Positions 27,283 to 36,546 are shown, numbered from the stretch's first letter. The stretch: 64,000 nucleotides of DNA from Clostridium sp. BSD9I1 (GCF_900185645.1 NZ_FYAM01000026.1:1-64000); one strand, 5' to 3'. A program made the numbers and translations. The notes: generated by a model from the letters alone, not told the origin.

Positions 27283-28584
27283 TCACTTGATATTAAAATC
27301 ACCTTGCATGATTAAATTTCTTGCCTCGCCAACATAATATAATGACCCGCATATACAAATTATGGAGCTATCTACAGACTCTGATAAAACTAAATCTATA
27401 GCTTCTTCTACACTACTGCATGCCCTGGTTTTAATATTATACTCTTTAATGGCCTCAGATAGCGTTTGTGCATCTAAGGCTCTTTCGTTTTTAGGACTTA
27501 CTGTAAGTATACTTTCCGATATAGGTGCAATCTTATCTAGCATTTCCTTATAGTTCTTATCCTTTAAAACACCAAATATAAACTTAATCTTTTGTCCTTT
27601 AAAATTCGTTTTAAAAAATTCAGCAACAGTATTGATTCCATCAACATTATGAGCCCCATCTATAAAGATTTTTGGCTTTGAACTAACTAACTCAAGTCTG
27701 CACTGCCATCTTGTGTTAATAAGTCCATTAACTAAGTTACTCTTATCTATATTAAATCCGTGCTTTTTCAAAGCAAGAACCACCTCAATAGCAGTTGCAG
27801 CATTATCTACCTGGTGTTTACCTAAAAGCTTTATTTTAAGATTTTTTATATTTTTATAATCAAACATTTGTTCCAGTTTATTTTGACTATCATGAACAAA
27901 TATTTCTTCCTTATTTACGCAATTTAAGCTAGCATCATGTTTGTCACAATAAGACTTTATTAAAAGAGTAACTGCATCAAAATCTTGTGGTGATAAAACC
28001 ACTAGGCTATCATCTTTTATTATTCCTGCCTTTTCTTTTGCTATATCTTCTATTTCATTTCCTAGAATATTAACATGATCATAACCAATTTTACTAATCA
28101 CTGAAACTAATGGTTTCTCAATTACATTTGTTGCATCAAGTCTACCACCTAATCCAACTTCAAGTATAACAAAATCGCACTTTCTTTCATAAAAGTATAA
28201 AAAAGCAACAGTAGTTAATATTTCAAAACAAGTTAACCCTTCTTTATTCAAACTTGTACTTGATTCAATAACGTTCTTTACATGAGAAGTTATGCGAGCA
28301 AAATCATCATCACTTATAAATTCACTACCTACTTTTATTGCTTCATTCATTTTGAGTAAATAGGGCGATGTATATATACCTACTTTGTATCCTGCATCCA
28401 CTAATACATTATATGTATAATTTGCAATTGAGCCCTTGCCATTTGTACCAGCAATATGTATATATTTTTGTCCCTTGTCTGGGCTACCTAATTCGTTAAG
28501 TAATTTAGAGCTTCTTTCAAGTCCTAAGTTTATTTTGTTGTAACTCAACTTTTCATAATAGCTCATCACTTCATTATAGTTCAT
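27283..28584 (-). CDS. folC: Folylpolyglutamate synthase / dihydrofolate synthase
   Basis: FolC adds glutamate to dihydropteroate and/or folates in the cytosol. The Mur-ligase-type P-loop HIAGTNGKGS is near residue 44, with the HVNILGNEIEDIAKEKAGI region and the C-terminal domain (FIDGAHN, FGVLKDKNY). Its 433 aa is normal. It faces away from the folP/folBK group across a 170-bp divergent region, forming a local folate gene cluster. The ATG follows AGAGGGGTG. Confidence 0.95.
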   Translation of the reverse strand: MNYNEVMSYYEKLSYNKINLGLERSSKLLNELGSPDKGQKYIHIAGTNGKGSIANYTYNVLVDAGYKVGIYTSPYLLKMNEAIKVGSEFISDDDFARITSHVKNVIESSTSLNKEGLTCFEILTTVAFLYFYERKCDFVILEVGLGGRLDATNVIEKPLVSVISKIGYDHVNILGNEIEDIAKEKAGIIKDDSLVVLSPQDFDAVTLLIKSYCDKHDASLNCVNKEEIFVHDSQNKLEQMFDYKNIKNLKIKLLGKHQVDNAATAIEVVLALKKHGFNIDKSNLVNGLINTRWQCRLELVSSKPKIFIDGAHNVDGINTVAEFFKTNFKGQKIKFIFGVLKDKNYKEMLDKIAPISESILTVSPKNERALDAQTLSEAIKEYNIKTRACSSVEEAIDLVLSESVDSSIICICGSLYYVGEARNLIMQGDFNIK

Positions 28585-28755
28585 TTTTTAACACACCCCT
28601 CTTATTATAAACTCTAATAAACTTAATAATTATATTTTAACATGCGCTACCCTTTTCCCCAACTTAAATTAGCATAGTATATATGTTATAATAATTAAAA
28701 TATAAAAAATTTATATACAATAACTTAAACCAATCTGGGGATGGGGGAAATTAAT

Positions 28756-29238
28756 GTGGCAGACAAGATAAATGCTATACTTCAAAATGAAGATTACAAA
28801 ATTTATTTGGCTAAGAATGAAGAAAATGAAAAGACTAGGGAGTTTTGTCATCATGATTTACAGCACTTTCTTGATGTAGCAAGAATAGCATATATAATTA
28901 ATTTAGAAAAAAAACTTGATATAAATAAAGATATAATTTATGCTACAGCCCTTCTTCATGACATCGGCAGATGGATGCAGTATGAGAAAGGCATACCCCA
29001 TGACGAGGCCAGTGCAGGGCTTGCCTCTGATATACTGAACGTATGTGGCTTTAATGAAATTGAAATCAAAGAAATCATTGCTGCTATACTAATGCACAGA
29101 AGGATTTATACAGATGAAAAAAGCTTAAGTTATTTGATTTATCGCAGTGATAAGCTATCAAGGGCATGTTTACACTGTAAGGCAACTTTGGAATGTAACT
29201 GGTCAGAAGAAAAGAAAAATCATAATATTAAATACTGA
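28756..29238 (+). CDS. HD-domain protein in the folate cluster
   Basis: This is a small HD-superfamily metal-dependent hydrolase: HHDLQHFLDVAR supplies the first His, LLHDIGRW is the HD pair, and HRRIYTDEKSL lies downstream. Such proteins cleave phosphate esters of nucleotides or related compounds. It precedes folP by 53 bp, and similar HD genes sit in clostridial folate operons, so a role in pterin-phosphate processing is possible but not shown. GTG 28756 (after GGGGGAAA) is preferred; ATG 28741 is an alternative adding five residues. Confidence 0.8.
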   Translation: MADKINAILQNEDYKIYLAKNEENEKTREFCHHDLQHFLDVARIAYIINLEKKLDINKDIIYATALLHDIGRWMQYEKGIPHDEASAGLASDILNVCGFNEIEIKEIIAAILMHRRIYTDEKSLSYLIYRSDKLSRACLHCKATLECNWSEEKKNHNIKY

Positions 29239-29291
29239 TGTAGAATTTTTAGTTTAAATTGTATTCATGTAGAAAGGAGTTTAATTAATTT

Positions 29292-30110
29292 ATGAGTAGA
29301 GTAATTAATATAGGTAACAAGAAGTTTGAGCTTGGCAGAAAAACCTACATAATGGGAATACTAAATGTAACACCAGATTCTTTTTCTGATGGCGGAAGCT
29401 TTAACAGCATTGATAGGGCACTGAAACATGCTGAAGAGATGATTTCACTAGGAGCTGATATCATTGATATTGGAGGAGAATCCACAAGGCCTGGTCATAT
29501 TATTGTATCTAAAGAAGAAGAAATTGAAAGAGTGCTGCCAGTAATCAGAGCATTAAAACTAAATTTTAACATACCAATTTCTATAGATACATATAAGGCA
29601 AAGGTTGCAGAAGCTGCAGTTAAAGAAGGTGCTGACTTAATCAATGATGTATGGGGCTTTAAGAAAGACCCACTTATGGCAAAGGTTGCAGCAAAGCTTC
29701 AAGTACCCTGCTGCCTCATGCATAATAGGGATAATAAAAATTATAGTGATTTGATGACGGATGTATTATCTGACTTACAGGAATCTATAGATATAGCTTT
29801 AGATGCTGGAGTAAAGCCACATAATATAATTATCGACCCAGGTATAGGCTTTGCTAAAACCCAAGAGCAAAATTTAGCTGTGATGAATAATTTAGAGAAG
29901 TTAACTACCCTTGGCTTTCCTGTACTTTTAGCTACTTCAAGAAAATCAATGATAGGAAATACATTAGATTTACCACCTAAAGAAAGAGTTGAAGGAACGG
30001 TAGCAACTACCGTTATTGGTATTATGAAGGGCTGTGATTTTGTAAGAGTACATGATGTTTTAGAAAACAAACGTGCCATTATGATGACAGATGCTATAGT
30101 CAGAATTTAA
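29292..30110 (+). CDS. folP: Dihydropteroate synthase
   Basis: FolP condenses 6-hydroxymethyl-dihydropterin pyrophosphate with p-aminobenzoate; it is the sulfonamide target. The signatures GILNVTPDSFSDGG (residues about 18-31) and DIGGESTRPG are complete, as are DLINDVWGF and the C-terminal VRVHDV. Its 272 aa is normal. AAAGGAG lies somewhat far (about 13 nt) from the ATG. It is followed by folBK after 58 bp, in one operon. Confidence 0.97.
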   Translation: MSRVINIGNKKFELGRKTYIMGILNVTPDSFSDGGSFNSIDRALKHAEEMISLGADIIDIGGESTRPGHIIVSKEEEIERVLPVIRALKLNFNIPISIDTYKAKVAEAAVKEGADLINDVWGFKKDPLMAKVAAKLQVPCCLMHNRDNKNYSDLMTDVLSDLQESIDIALDAGVKPHNIIIDPGIGFAKTQEQNLAVMNNLEKLTTLGFPVLLATSRKSMIGNTLDLPPKERVEGTVATTVIGIMKGCDFVRVHDVLENKRAIMMTDAIVRI

Positions 30111-30168
30111 ATATTTGATAGTAACATCACTTTTAGTTGTTTCACTTTTTAGCATTGGAGATGATTTT

Positions 30169-31017
30169 ATGGATAAAATGTATATAAAAGACCTTGAAGT
30201 TTATGCCTACCACGGCGTTAATATAGAAGAAAAAAATATGGGCCAGAGATTTTTAATATCTATAGATTTATGGCTTAATTTAAGAGAAGCTGGCAAAAGC
30301 GATGATCTTTCAAAAACTGTTAATTATGCAGAGCTATGTCATAATGTTGAGAAGGAATTTACAAAAACAAAATATGACTTAATTGAAACATGTATTGAAC
30401 AGCTAGCTCAATATATATTGTTAAATTATGAACCTGTTGAAAAAGTAAAGATACTTCTAAAAAAACCTTGGGCACCTATAGGAAAGCCTCTAGACTATGC
30501 TGCAGTGGAAATAGAAAGATCCTGGCATAATGCTTTTATTGGCTTAGGATCTAACATTGGAAATAAGAAGCAAAACCTTGAAGAAGCTATAGAATTCATG
30601 AATATTGAAACTACACGGGTAATAAAGCTCTCTAATTTTTACACTACTAAACCCGTAGGATATACAGAGCAGGATGATTTTCTAAATTGTGCTGTGGAAA
30701 TAAAAACTCTACTAACTCCAAAGGAACTTATTGAGTTTTTATTAAACATTGAAAAAGAACTAAGACGAGAGAGAATTGTACGATGGGGCCCTAGAACTAT
30801 TGATTTAGATGTACTACTCTATGATGATATAATTACCTCCTTAGAGGAGATAACCATACCTCATCCTAGAATGCATGAGAGACTTTTTGTACTAAAGCCT
30901 CTTAGCGACATAGCTCCCTATATGATGCATCCAATTTTAAATAAAAGAATAATTGAACTAGAAGAGGAAGCTATTAAAATACAAAGTGGCGATGAAATTA
31001 TTGATATATTAAAATAG
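30169..31017 (+). CDS. folK: Bifunctional dihydroneopterin aldolase / HPPK (FolB-FolK fusion)
   Basis: Residues 1-118 are FolB (YIKDLEVYAYHGVNIEEK, with the VNYAELC region), releasing glycolaldehyde from dihydroneopterin. Residues 121-282 are FolK, which pyrophosphorylates the product (AFIGLGSNIGN, RWGPRTIDLDVLLYDD, PHPRMHERLFVLKPL). The fusion puts the two steps before FolP in one polypeptide. The ATG at 30169 is chosen because GGAGATGA precedes it; a longer frame begins with an unlikely hydrophobic stretch. Confidence 0.96.
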   Translation: MDKMYIKDLEVYAYHGVNIEEKNMGQRFLISIDLWLNLREAGKSDDLSKTVNYAELCHNVEKEFTKTKYDLIETCIEQLAQYILLNYEPVEKVKILLKKPWAPIGKPLDYAAVEIERSWHNAFIGLGSNIGNKKQNLEEAIEFMNIETTRVIKLSNFYTTKPVGYTEQDDFLNCAVEIKTLLTPKELIEFLLNIEKELRRERIVRWGPRTIDLDVLLYDDIITSLEEITIPHPRMHERLFVLKPLSDIAPYMMHPILNKRIIELEEEAIKIQSGDEIIDILK

Positions 31018-31097
31018 TAATTTTAAATAATAACAATTGTTGAAGTCTCAGCTTACTTGTTTACTTATACTTATTTCAGTAAACATAGATATAAATG

Positions 31098-31217
31098 AAC
31101 CTTTCTATTACATATTTAAGATAATTTTATTGATAAGTTTAAAAATCATCTATTAAAAAGAGTTATTTTAAGCTTTTTATAGAAATTTAAATCAATATTA
31201 TCTGTAATAGGAAGGTT
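31098..31217. repeat. Spacer bounded by 15-bp inverted repeats
   Basis: AACCTTTCTATTACA (31098-31112) is repeated in reverse complement at 31203-31217 with one mismatch, and the flanking ATAAAT is also mirrored. The 90 bp between are AT-rich and non-coding. It lies between folBK and ddh, which converge. It may be a small non-autonomous element remnant or a terminator structure. Confidence 0.45.
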
Positions 31218-31230
31218 ATTTATTTCCAAT

Positions 31231-32217
31231 TTACAATAACTCTTCTCTAATATCCTTAGAATCCTTTGATGATAAATAGGATAATGGCACATCAAATACT
31301 GTTTTTGCCCCTTTTAATCCTTCTCTATACATACGAACAGCTGCTCTAGCATAAGCTACAAGCACGTTTGCTGTAAACTCTGGATTACTTTCAAGCTTCA
31401 ATGAGAATTCAATTGTATGATTTGTACTATCCTTTCCTGTCTTTCCTCTATGAATTATAAAGCCTCCGTGTGGCATTTTAGAATGATTTTTCTTAAATTC
31501 CTCTTCATCTATAAAATAAACACTTGTATCATAGTCTAAAAAATAATTTGGTATACCTTTAATTTCTCTCTCAATTCTGGATAAATCTTCTCCGTCTTCT
31601 GCAACTACATAACACTGCCTTAAATGCATTTCTTTATCTGTAAGTTCAATATTGCTTCCTAAGCGTATCCTTTCTAACGCATTTTTTATTGGAATAGTAT
31701 ACTCAATTCCATACTTTACTCCTTTTATACCACGAATAGCATTAGAATGTCCTTGACTTACTCCTGGCCCCCAAAATGTATAAAATTGCCCATTAGGAAG
31801 TACCGATTCAGCTAAAAGCCTATTCATTGAAAATAATCCTGGATCCCATCCTACTGATACTATACTTATGTGGTTATTTTCTATTGCCTTTTTATTCACT
31901 TCATCAAAGTACTCTGAAATTTTAGCATGGGTATCAAAACTATCTACTGTATTAAAAAGTTCTGCAAATCTAGGAGTCTGTTTGGGAAGATCTTTTGCAG
32001 AACCTCCACACAAAATCATTACATCTATTTTGCCTATGTAATTATGAGCATCATGTATATTTGCTACATTTGTATTAGAACCTTCAGGCACTATACTTTT
32101 ATAATCCCTTCTCGTAAATATAGCTTCAAGCTCCATATCACAGTTTTTTCCAATTGCAAATTCAACACCTTTTCCTATATTTCCATACCCTACAATACCT
32201 ACTTTAATTTTTTCCAC
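31231..32217 (-). CDS. ddh: meso-Diaminopimelate D-dehydrogenase
   Basis: Ddh makes meso-diaminopimelate directly from tetrahydrodipicolinate, NADPH and ammonia, giving a one-step route to lysine and the peptidoglycan cross-linking residue. The N-terminal dinucleotide-binding motif VGYGNIGKGVE, the FTRRD segment binding the NADPH phosphate, and GWDPGLFSMNR and the FWGPGVSQGHSNA substrate region are typical. Its 328 aa is normal. The start is GTG after TGGGGGTAA. It is monocistronic in this window. Confidence 0.95.
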   Translation of the reverse strand: MEKIKVGIVGYGNIGKGVEFAIGKNCDMELEAIFTRRDYKSIVPEGSNTNVANIHDAHNYIGKIDVMILCGGSAKDLPKQTPRFAELFNTVDSFDTHAKISEYFDEVNKKAIENNHISIVSVGWDPGLFSMNRLLAESVLPNGQFYTFWGPGVSQGHSNAIRGIKGVKYGIEYTIPIKNALERIRLGSNIELTDKEMHLRQCYVVAEDGEDLSRIEREIKGIPNYFLDYDTSVYFIDEEEFKKNHSKMPHGGFIIHRGKTGKDSTNHTIEFSLKLESNPEFTANVLVAYARAAVRMYREGLKGAKTVFDVPLSYLSSKDSKDIREELL

Positions 32218-32323
32218 AATGTTACCCCCAATTTAATTCTTATGTTAAAATTTATGCTGATTTAGTAAAATAAATTTATATTTTTATCACTTTACCTATT
32301 TAATTTTAAAAGTTATCACAGAA

Positions 32324-32349
32324 AACAGCTCTAAAACTTTAGAGCTGTT
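32324..32349 (-). terminator. Terminator overlapping the end of the stay-green gene
   Basis: A perfect 12-bp inverted repeat AACAGCTCTAAA/TTTAGAGCTGTT with a 2-nt centre is followed by TTTTC on the minus strand. The TAA stop codon (32339-32341) lies inside it. Confidence 0.75.
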
Positions 32350-32806
32350 CTTCATAAATCTGATTATAGTCTTTAACAATCCCCCAGTATTCTATACGAT
32401 TAACGTTTTCAATTATAGAGTCAAAATGTATATAAACTGGTGCATCATACAATTCATTATGAGCTTGAAAAAATTCCTTGTCCCCATGTATTATTGCTTG
32501 AAGGGCTAATGGAAGTTCCCGTGTAAAAAATTCATTTCTCTCATCTGGAGTTTTGGGATTAAATCTTCCATCTACATAAACATATGCATATAACTGAAGC
32601 TTTCCCTCTACCCTCCTCCATCTTACAAGAATTTCCTCCCTTGCGGATGTAATCTTATCATAAGCATAAGTAAGTCCTACATTTAAAAGCATTTGTTCTT
32701 CAGAATCTAAGTGGGTATAGGTGTAATGCCTTCCTAGTATTGATTGATTTTTAATAACTCCATCATCAAATTCAGTAATTAAATTTTCAGGATTTAACTT
32801 ATCCAT
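32339..32806 (-). CDS. Stay-green (SGR) family protein
   Basis: The 155-aa protein fits the bacterial stay-green family: LNPENLITEFDDGV at the start, LGRHYTYTHLDSEEQMLLNVG, a central EILVRWRR strand, RELPLALQAIIHGDKEFF, then APVYIHFDS and RIEYWG near the end. In plants, SGR is the Mg-dechelatase that starts chlorophyll breakdown; bacterial homologues occur in non-photosynthetic species and their natural substrate is not settled. GAAGGTGAAAGG precedes the ATG. It is monocistronic. The family call is from recognised motifs; the function is open. Confidence 0.8.
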   Translation of the reverse strand: MDKLNPENLITEFDDGVIKNQSILGRHYTYTHLDSEEQMLLNVGLTYAYDKITSAREEILVRWRRVEGKLQLYAYVYVDGRFNPKTPDERNEFFTRELPLALQAIIHGDKEFFQAHNELYDAPVYIHFDSIIENVNRIEYWGIVKDYNQIYEEQL

Positions 32807-32931
32807 CCTTTCACCTTCTTTATTATTAGGCCAAAAAATAAGCCCTTAATATTATATTATTGAAGGTTAAAAAATCTGTTACTGTTGAATATACTAACAT
32901 AGATAATATTAAAAGAAAGGATATATGTTTT

Positions 32932-33591
32932 ATGATGAATTATGACCTTTATTCTACAAATGCACAAAGTTTTAAAAAAGGTGAATTAAAAATCAATGGA
33001 ACTGCAACTATAAAAATAAAACCTAATATAGCCATTGTAAACTTGGGAGTTGTAACAGAAGACATTAACTTAGAAAAAGCACAAGGGGAAAATGCTATAA
33101 AAGCTACTTCTATTATAAATGAATTGCTTAAATTTAATATTTCTAAAGATGACATCAGTACATTTACTTACAATATTGAACCCCAATATGATTATATAGA
33201 AGGTAAGCAAACATTTAGAGGATATAGAGTTACAAATATTTTATCCGTTACTATTAGAGATTTATCTAAGGTAGGACAAATTATAGATGCTGCAGTCTCT
33301 AAGGGAGCTAATCGAGTAGACAACATTAAATTTACTGTAGAAAATCCATCGCCCTATTATAACAAAGCATTAAGTCTTGCTATAATAAACGCTATAAATA
33401 AGGCAAGACAAGTGGAAAACACATTAAAAGTGAGCATGTTTAAAACTCCATATAAAATTATCGAGCAAAGTTCTACTGAAAATGTTCAGGAAGTTGCAGA
33501 CTTCAAAGTCCTCGCTGCTACAACCCCTATACTTCCTGGTCAAATCACCATAACTTCAAATATAGAAGCATTTTTTTATTATAAATATTAA
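32932..33591 (+). CDS. SIMPL-domain (DUF541) protein
   Basis: This 219-aa protein has the SIMPL/DUF541 pattern: INGTATIKIKPNIAIVNLGV at the start, the repeated beta-alpha units with YNIEPQYDY, a GYRVTNILSVTIRD strand, and the VDNIKFTVENP and C-terminal PGQITITSNIEAFF strands. Many homologues are exported, but no signal peptide is seen here, so this one may be cytosolic or spore-associated. The ATG at 32932 is used with AAAGGA upstream; the frame continues upstream without a good site. Its function is unknown. Confidence 0.82.
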   Translation: MMNYDLYSTNAQSFKKGELKINGTATIKIKPNIAIVNLGVVTEDINLEKAQGENAIKATSIINELLKFNISKDDISTFTYNIEPQYDYIEGKQTFRGYRVTNILSVTIRDLSKVGQIIDAAVSKGANRVDNIKFTVENPSPYYNKALSLAIINAINKARQVENTLKVSMFKTPYKIIEQSSTENVQEVADFKVLAATTPILPGQITITSNIEAFFYYKY

Positions 33592-33698
33592 TACTCCCCA
33601 TAATTATTTCTTTAAGCCCCAAGTTTTATATAATATATTTCTTTTAAAAGGGCACAATAATTTTGAAATTAATATAAATTGAAAGGGGTTTTTTAGAA

Positions 33699-34157
33699 AT
33701 GGCACTTACTAATAAGGAAAAAACTTTAATAGAGGATAATTTAAATGCGGAGTACTTATGCATAAGGAAATATGAACAATATGCTTCTATGGCATCAGAC
33801 CCACAAATCAAACAGGTATTTCAAGACTTAGCAAACAAAGAACATCAACATGCAACCACACTTGAACAAATATTATCTCAAAACGGAGTAAATAATCAAA
33901 ATATATTTAAAAGCTTTACTAAACCTCAAGGAGATTCATCAAATGTACAATCAAATCTCGGATTTACAGATGCACAACTTTTAAACGATGCATTATATAC
34001 TGAAAAGCATGTTTCAAGTTCATACAATACTGCTGTATTAGAATCTGTTGATACTAATATAAGACAACAGCTTCAACATATTCAGCAAGAAGAACAAGGT
34101 CATGCTGAAACATTGTTTAAGACAATGAACTCAAAAGGTTGGTATGATGTTCAGTAA
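33699..34157 (+). CDS. CotF-type spore coat protein (ferritin-like helical fold)
   Basis: The 152-aa, all-helical protein has two related helix pairs: EYLCIRKYEQYASMASDPQI/LANKEHQHATTLEQIL and ALYTEKHVSSSYNTAVLESV/IQQEEQGHAETLFKTM. This is the Coat F domain pattern found in sporulation proteins, distantly ferritin-like with Glu and His residues kept. A role in the spore coat is expected. AAAGGGG precedes the ATG. It follows the SIMPL gene by 107 bp with its own upstream region. Confidence 0.85.
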   Translation: MALTNKEKTLIEDNLNAEYLCIRKYEQYASMASDPQIKQVFQDLANKEHQHATTLEQILSQNGVNNQNIFKSFTKPQGDSSNVQSNLGFTDAQLLNDALYTEKHVSSSYNTAVLESVDTNIRQQLQHIQQEEQGHAETLFKTMNSKGWYDVQ

Positions 34158-34167
34158 CCAGTAATAA

Positions 34168-34231
34168 GTAGCCGGTAACCGGTGATGAATGTTTTTCTTC
34201 ACAAAACATTCATCACCGGTTATCGGCTACT
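34168..34231. terminator. Very long hairpin behind the CotF gene
   Basis: Arms of about 28 bp (AGTAGCCG...ACCGGTGATGAATGTTTT and its complement, one or two mismatches) close on a 7-nt loop. It is unusually GC-rich for this genome and lacks a T-run, so it may be a processing signal or a small repeat and not a simple terminator. Confidence 0.55.
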
Positions 34232-34345
34232 ATAATACTCATTATTAAATTATATCCTGCTACAAAATTTCTCTAATTATTAAATTTAACATTTATATTA
34301 TATCCACAGGCTAAATATTTACTTATACACATATAAACAAGAGAT

Positions 34346-35482
34346 TTATTCATATCTTTTTTTCTCAGGCTCTGGTCCTAAGTACTGATAATAATAGCAT
34401 TGAATTCTTCCATTATAAAGCTTTCTATTTTTATTTGATTTTTCACCAAATAACTCTTGAAATTTAGGGTGAGAGGTAAGTACAAAATATGACCAATCAT
34501 TTAAATCTGTAAAAACCTTTCCCATAACCTTGTATAGCTCTTCAACTTCTTTCTCTTCCCCAATTCTCTCCCCGTAAGGAGGATTTGTTACTATAAAGCC
34601 ATATCTTTTCTTACTACTAAAATCTCTTACATCCATCTTTTGAAAGAATATATTTTCCTCAACTCCTGCTTTTATAGCATTTGCTCTTGCAGTAGCCAAT
34701 AATCTTCCATTTATATCAGAAGCAAGTATTCTAAAGTCCTTATTATTAATTGAATTTTTAGCATGTTTTCTTATATCTTCCCATAAATCCTGATCTATTA
34801 TATCCCATTGCTCTGATACAAAGCTTCTATTAAGTCCTGGTGCTATATTTCTTCCAATCATTGCAGCTTCGATGGCTATAGTTCCTGAACCACAAAGAGG
34901 ATCTGCAAGCACTCTTGAAGGCTCCCATTTACTTAAAAGTACTAATGCTGCTGCTAAGGTTTCCTTTAAAGGAGCTTCTCCTGCAAGTTCTCTATACCCT
35001 CTTTTATGTAATCCTGGTCCTGATGTATCTATAGTTAATGTAACAATATCTTTAAGTATTGCCACTTCGATTTTATACTCTGCTCCACTTTCAGGAAATG
35101 TGTCCATTCTATATTTTCTTTTCATAGATTCAACTACAGCCTTTTTTACAATGGATTGACAGTCAGGCACACTATAAAGTTTAGATTTAACCGACTTACC
35201 AGTAACATGCATAAACCCTGTTATAGGTATTATGTCTCCCCACTCCACTTCTTTAGTTCCCTGAAAAAGCTCTTCAAAAGATTCCGCTTTAAATTCTGCC
35301 ATTTTTATAAGAACTCTCTCTGCAGTTCTAAGCCACATGTTGCAGGTCACTATATCCATTTCGTCCCCTTCAAAGGTTACTTTTCCATTTTCTATAGTTA
35401 AATTATCATACCCTAATTCTTTTAATTCAGCAGCTACTACTTTTTCAAGTCCAAAAGTAGATGTTGCAATTAGTTTATACAT
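34346..35482 (-). CDS. THUMP-domain RNA methyltransferase (RlmL/YcbY type)
   Basis: The N-terminus (to about residue 150) contains a THUMP RNA-binding domain. The rest is a class I SAM-dependent methyltransferase with ADPLCGSGTIAIEA and the N6/N2-type motif VTNPPYGERIG. This layout belongs to the RlmL/RlmK N-terminal family (guanine-N2 methylation of 23S rRNA near G2445), though the exact base is inferred. Its 378 aa lacks the extra RlmK domain of E. coli RlmKL. ATG 35482 follows AAAGGTGGAG. Confidence 0.9.
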   Translation of the reverse strand: MYKLIATSTFGLEKVVAAELKELGYDNLTIENGKVTFEGDEMDIVTCNMWLRTAERVLIKMAEFKAESFEELFQGTKEVEWGDIIPITGFMHVTGKSVKSKLYSVPDCQSIVKKAVVESMKRKYRMDTFPESGAEYKIEVAILKDIVTLTIDTSGPGLHKRGYRELAGEAPLKETLAAALVLLSKWEPSRVLADPLCGSGTIAIEAAMIGRNIAPGLNRSFVSEQWDIIDQDLWEDIRKHAKNSINNKDFRILASDINGRLLATARANAIKAGVEENIFFQKMDVRDFSSKKRYGFIVTNPPYGERIGEEKEVEELYKVMGKVFTDLNDWSYFVLTSHPKFQELFGEKSNKNRKLYNGRIQCYYYQYLGPEPEKKRYE

Positions 35483-35586
35483 ATATATCTCCACCTTTAA
35501 TTAACAATTTCAATTTTAATAAATAGGTTTTACTTAGATTTCCCATTATGATTATGTATTATCAATTATATATTGTCAATTTTAAA

Positions 35587-36546
35587 TTACTTATCAATAT
35601 CAAACCATCCTTTTCGTTTAAACCATAGAAACATAAAAATTCCTATAAGGACCATTATCCCCCATACTATAAAATATCCATATCTCCATTTGAGTTCAGG
35701 CATATTTTCAAAGTTCATTCCATATACACCTACAATGAAAGTTAATGGTATAAATATTGTAGATATAACTGTAAGCACCATCATATTTATATTCATTTTA
35801 TTTGAGTTAGTAGATATATAATTATCTCTTATATCCGCAGTAATTTCTCTACTTTCTTCAATCATATCTGATAACTTAAGCAAATGATCATAAATATCCC
35901 CAAAGTACACCTTATGATCTCTTATCCAACTCAGTCTTTCTGAATTCAACATTCTATATAGCAAATCTCTCATAGAAGTTATAAGTCTTCGTAATTTTAA
36001 TAGGTCATTTCTAATTGAAAATATTTCATTTATAAGACAATGTGCAGATTTTTTTTCCTCATTACTGTCTATTATACTTAATTTATCTTCAATTTCTTGT
36101 ATAGCAGGAAAAAACTCATCAACTATTTTATCTAATATTAAATATTCTACGTCAGCAGGTCCCTTATTCCATCTATTTTTACTACATACAAACTTATTCC
36201 ATGCCTCATCTATTTCGTTGCAGTTTTCCCTATGCAGGCTAACAATAAATCTTTCTGATATAAATATTCCTACATTTTCTGACAAAAGTGTCTCGTTATT
36301 TAATGCGTTAAATATAAAGAAAGCATAGTTATCATAGTAATCCATCTTAGGTCTATGGTGAATTTGTAACGAATCCTCTATGGATAACTTATGAAAGCCA
36401 AATACATCCACTAAAGCTTTTTCTTCATCCTCTGAAGGATTTTCTATATCAACCCAATACCAGCTTATTTCTTCATCTTCTAATTCATTTATAGAAATAT
36501 CTTCATATAATTTTAAATCTTCTTTTATAACAGCAGTACGAATCAA
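35587..36546 (-). CDS. corA: CorA-type magnesium/cobalt transporter
   Basis: This is a pentameric Mg2+ channel: a large acidic cytosolic domain (residues 1-255) with a long stalk helix, then two transmembrane helices. The signature GMN lies between them (VGVYGMNFENMPE), and the C-terminus is basic. Its 319 aa is typical. The start is TTG preceded by GAGGAGGTG. It is monocistronic. Confidence 0.95.
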   Translation of the reverse strand: MIRTAVIKEDLKLYEDISINELEDEEISWYWVDIENPSEDEEKALVDVFGFHKLSIEDSLQIHHRPKMDYYDNYAFFIFNALNNETLLSENVGIFISERFIVSLHRENCNEIDEAWNKFVCSKNRWNKGPADVEYLILDKIVDEFFPAIQEIEDKLSIIDSNEEKKSAHCLINEIFSIRNDLLKLRRLITSMRDLLYRMLNSERLSWIRDHKVYFGDIYDHLLKLSDMIEESREITADIRDNYISTNSNKMNINMMVLTVISTIFIPLTFIVGVYGMNFENMPELKWRYGYFIVWGIMVLIGIFMFLWFKRKGWFDIDK

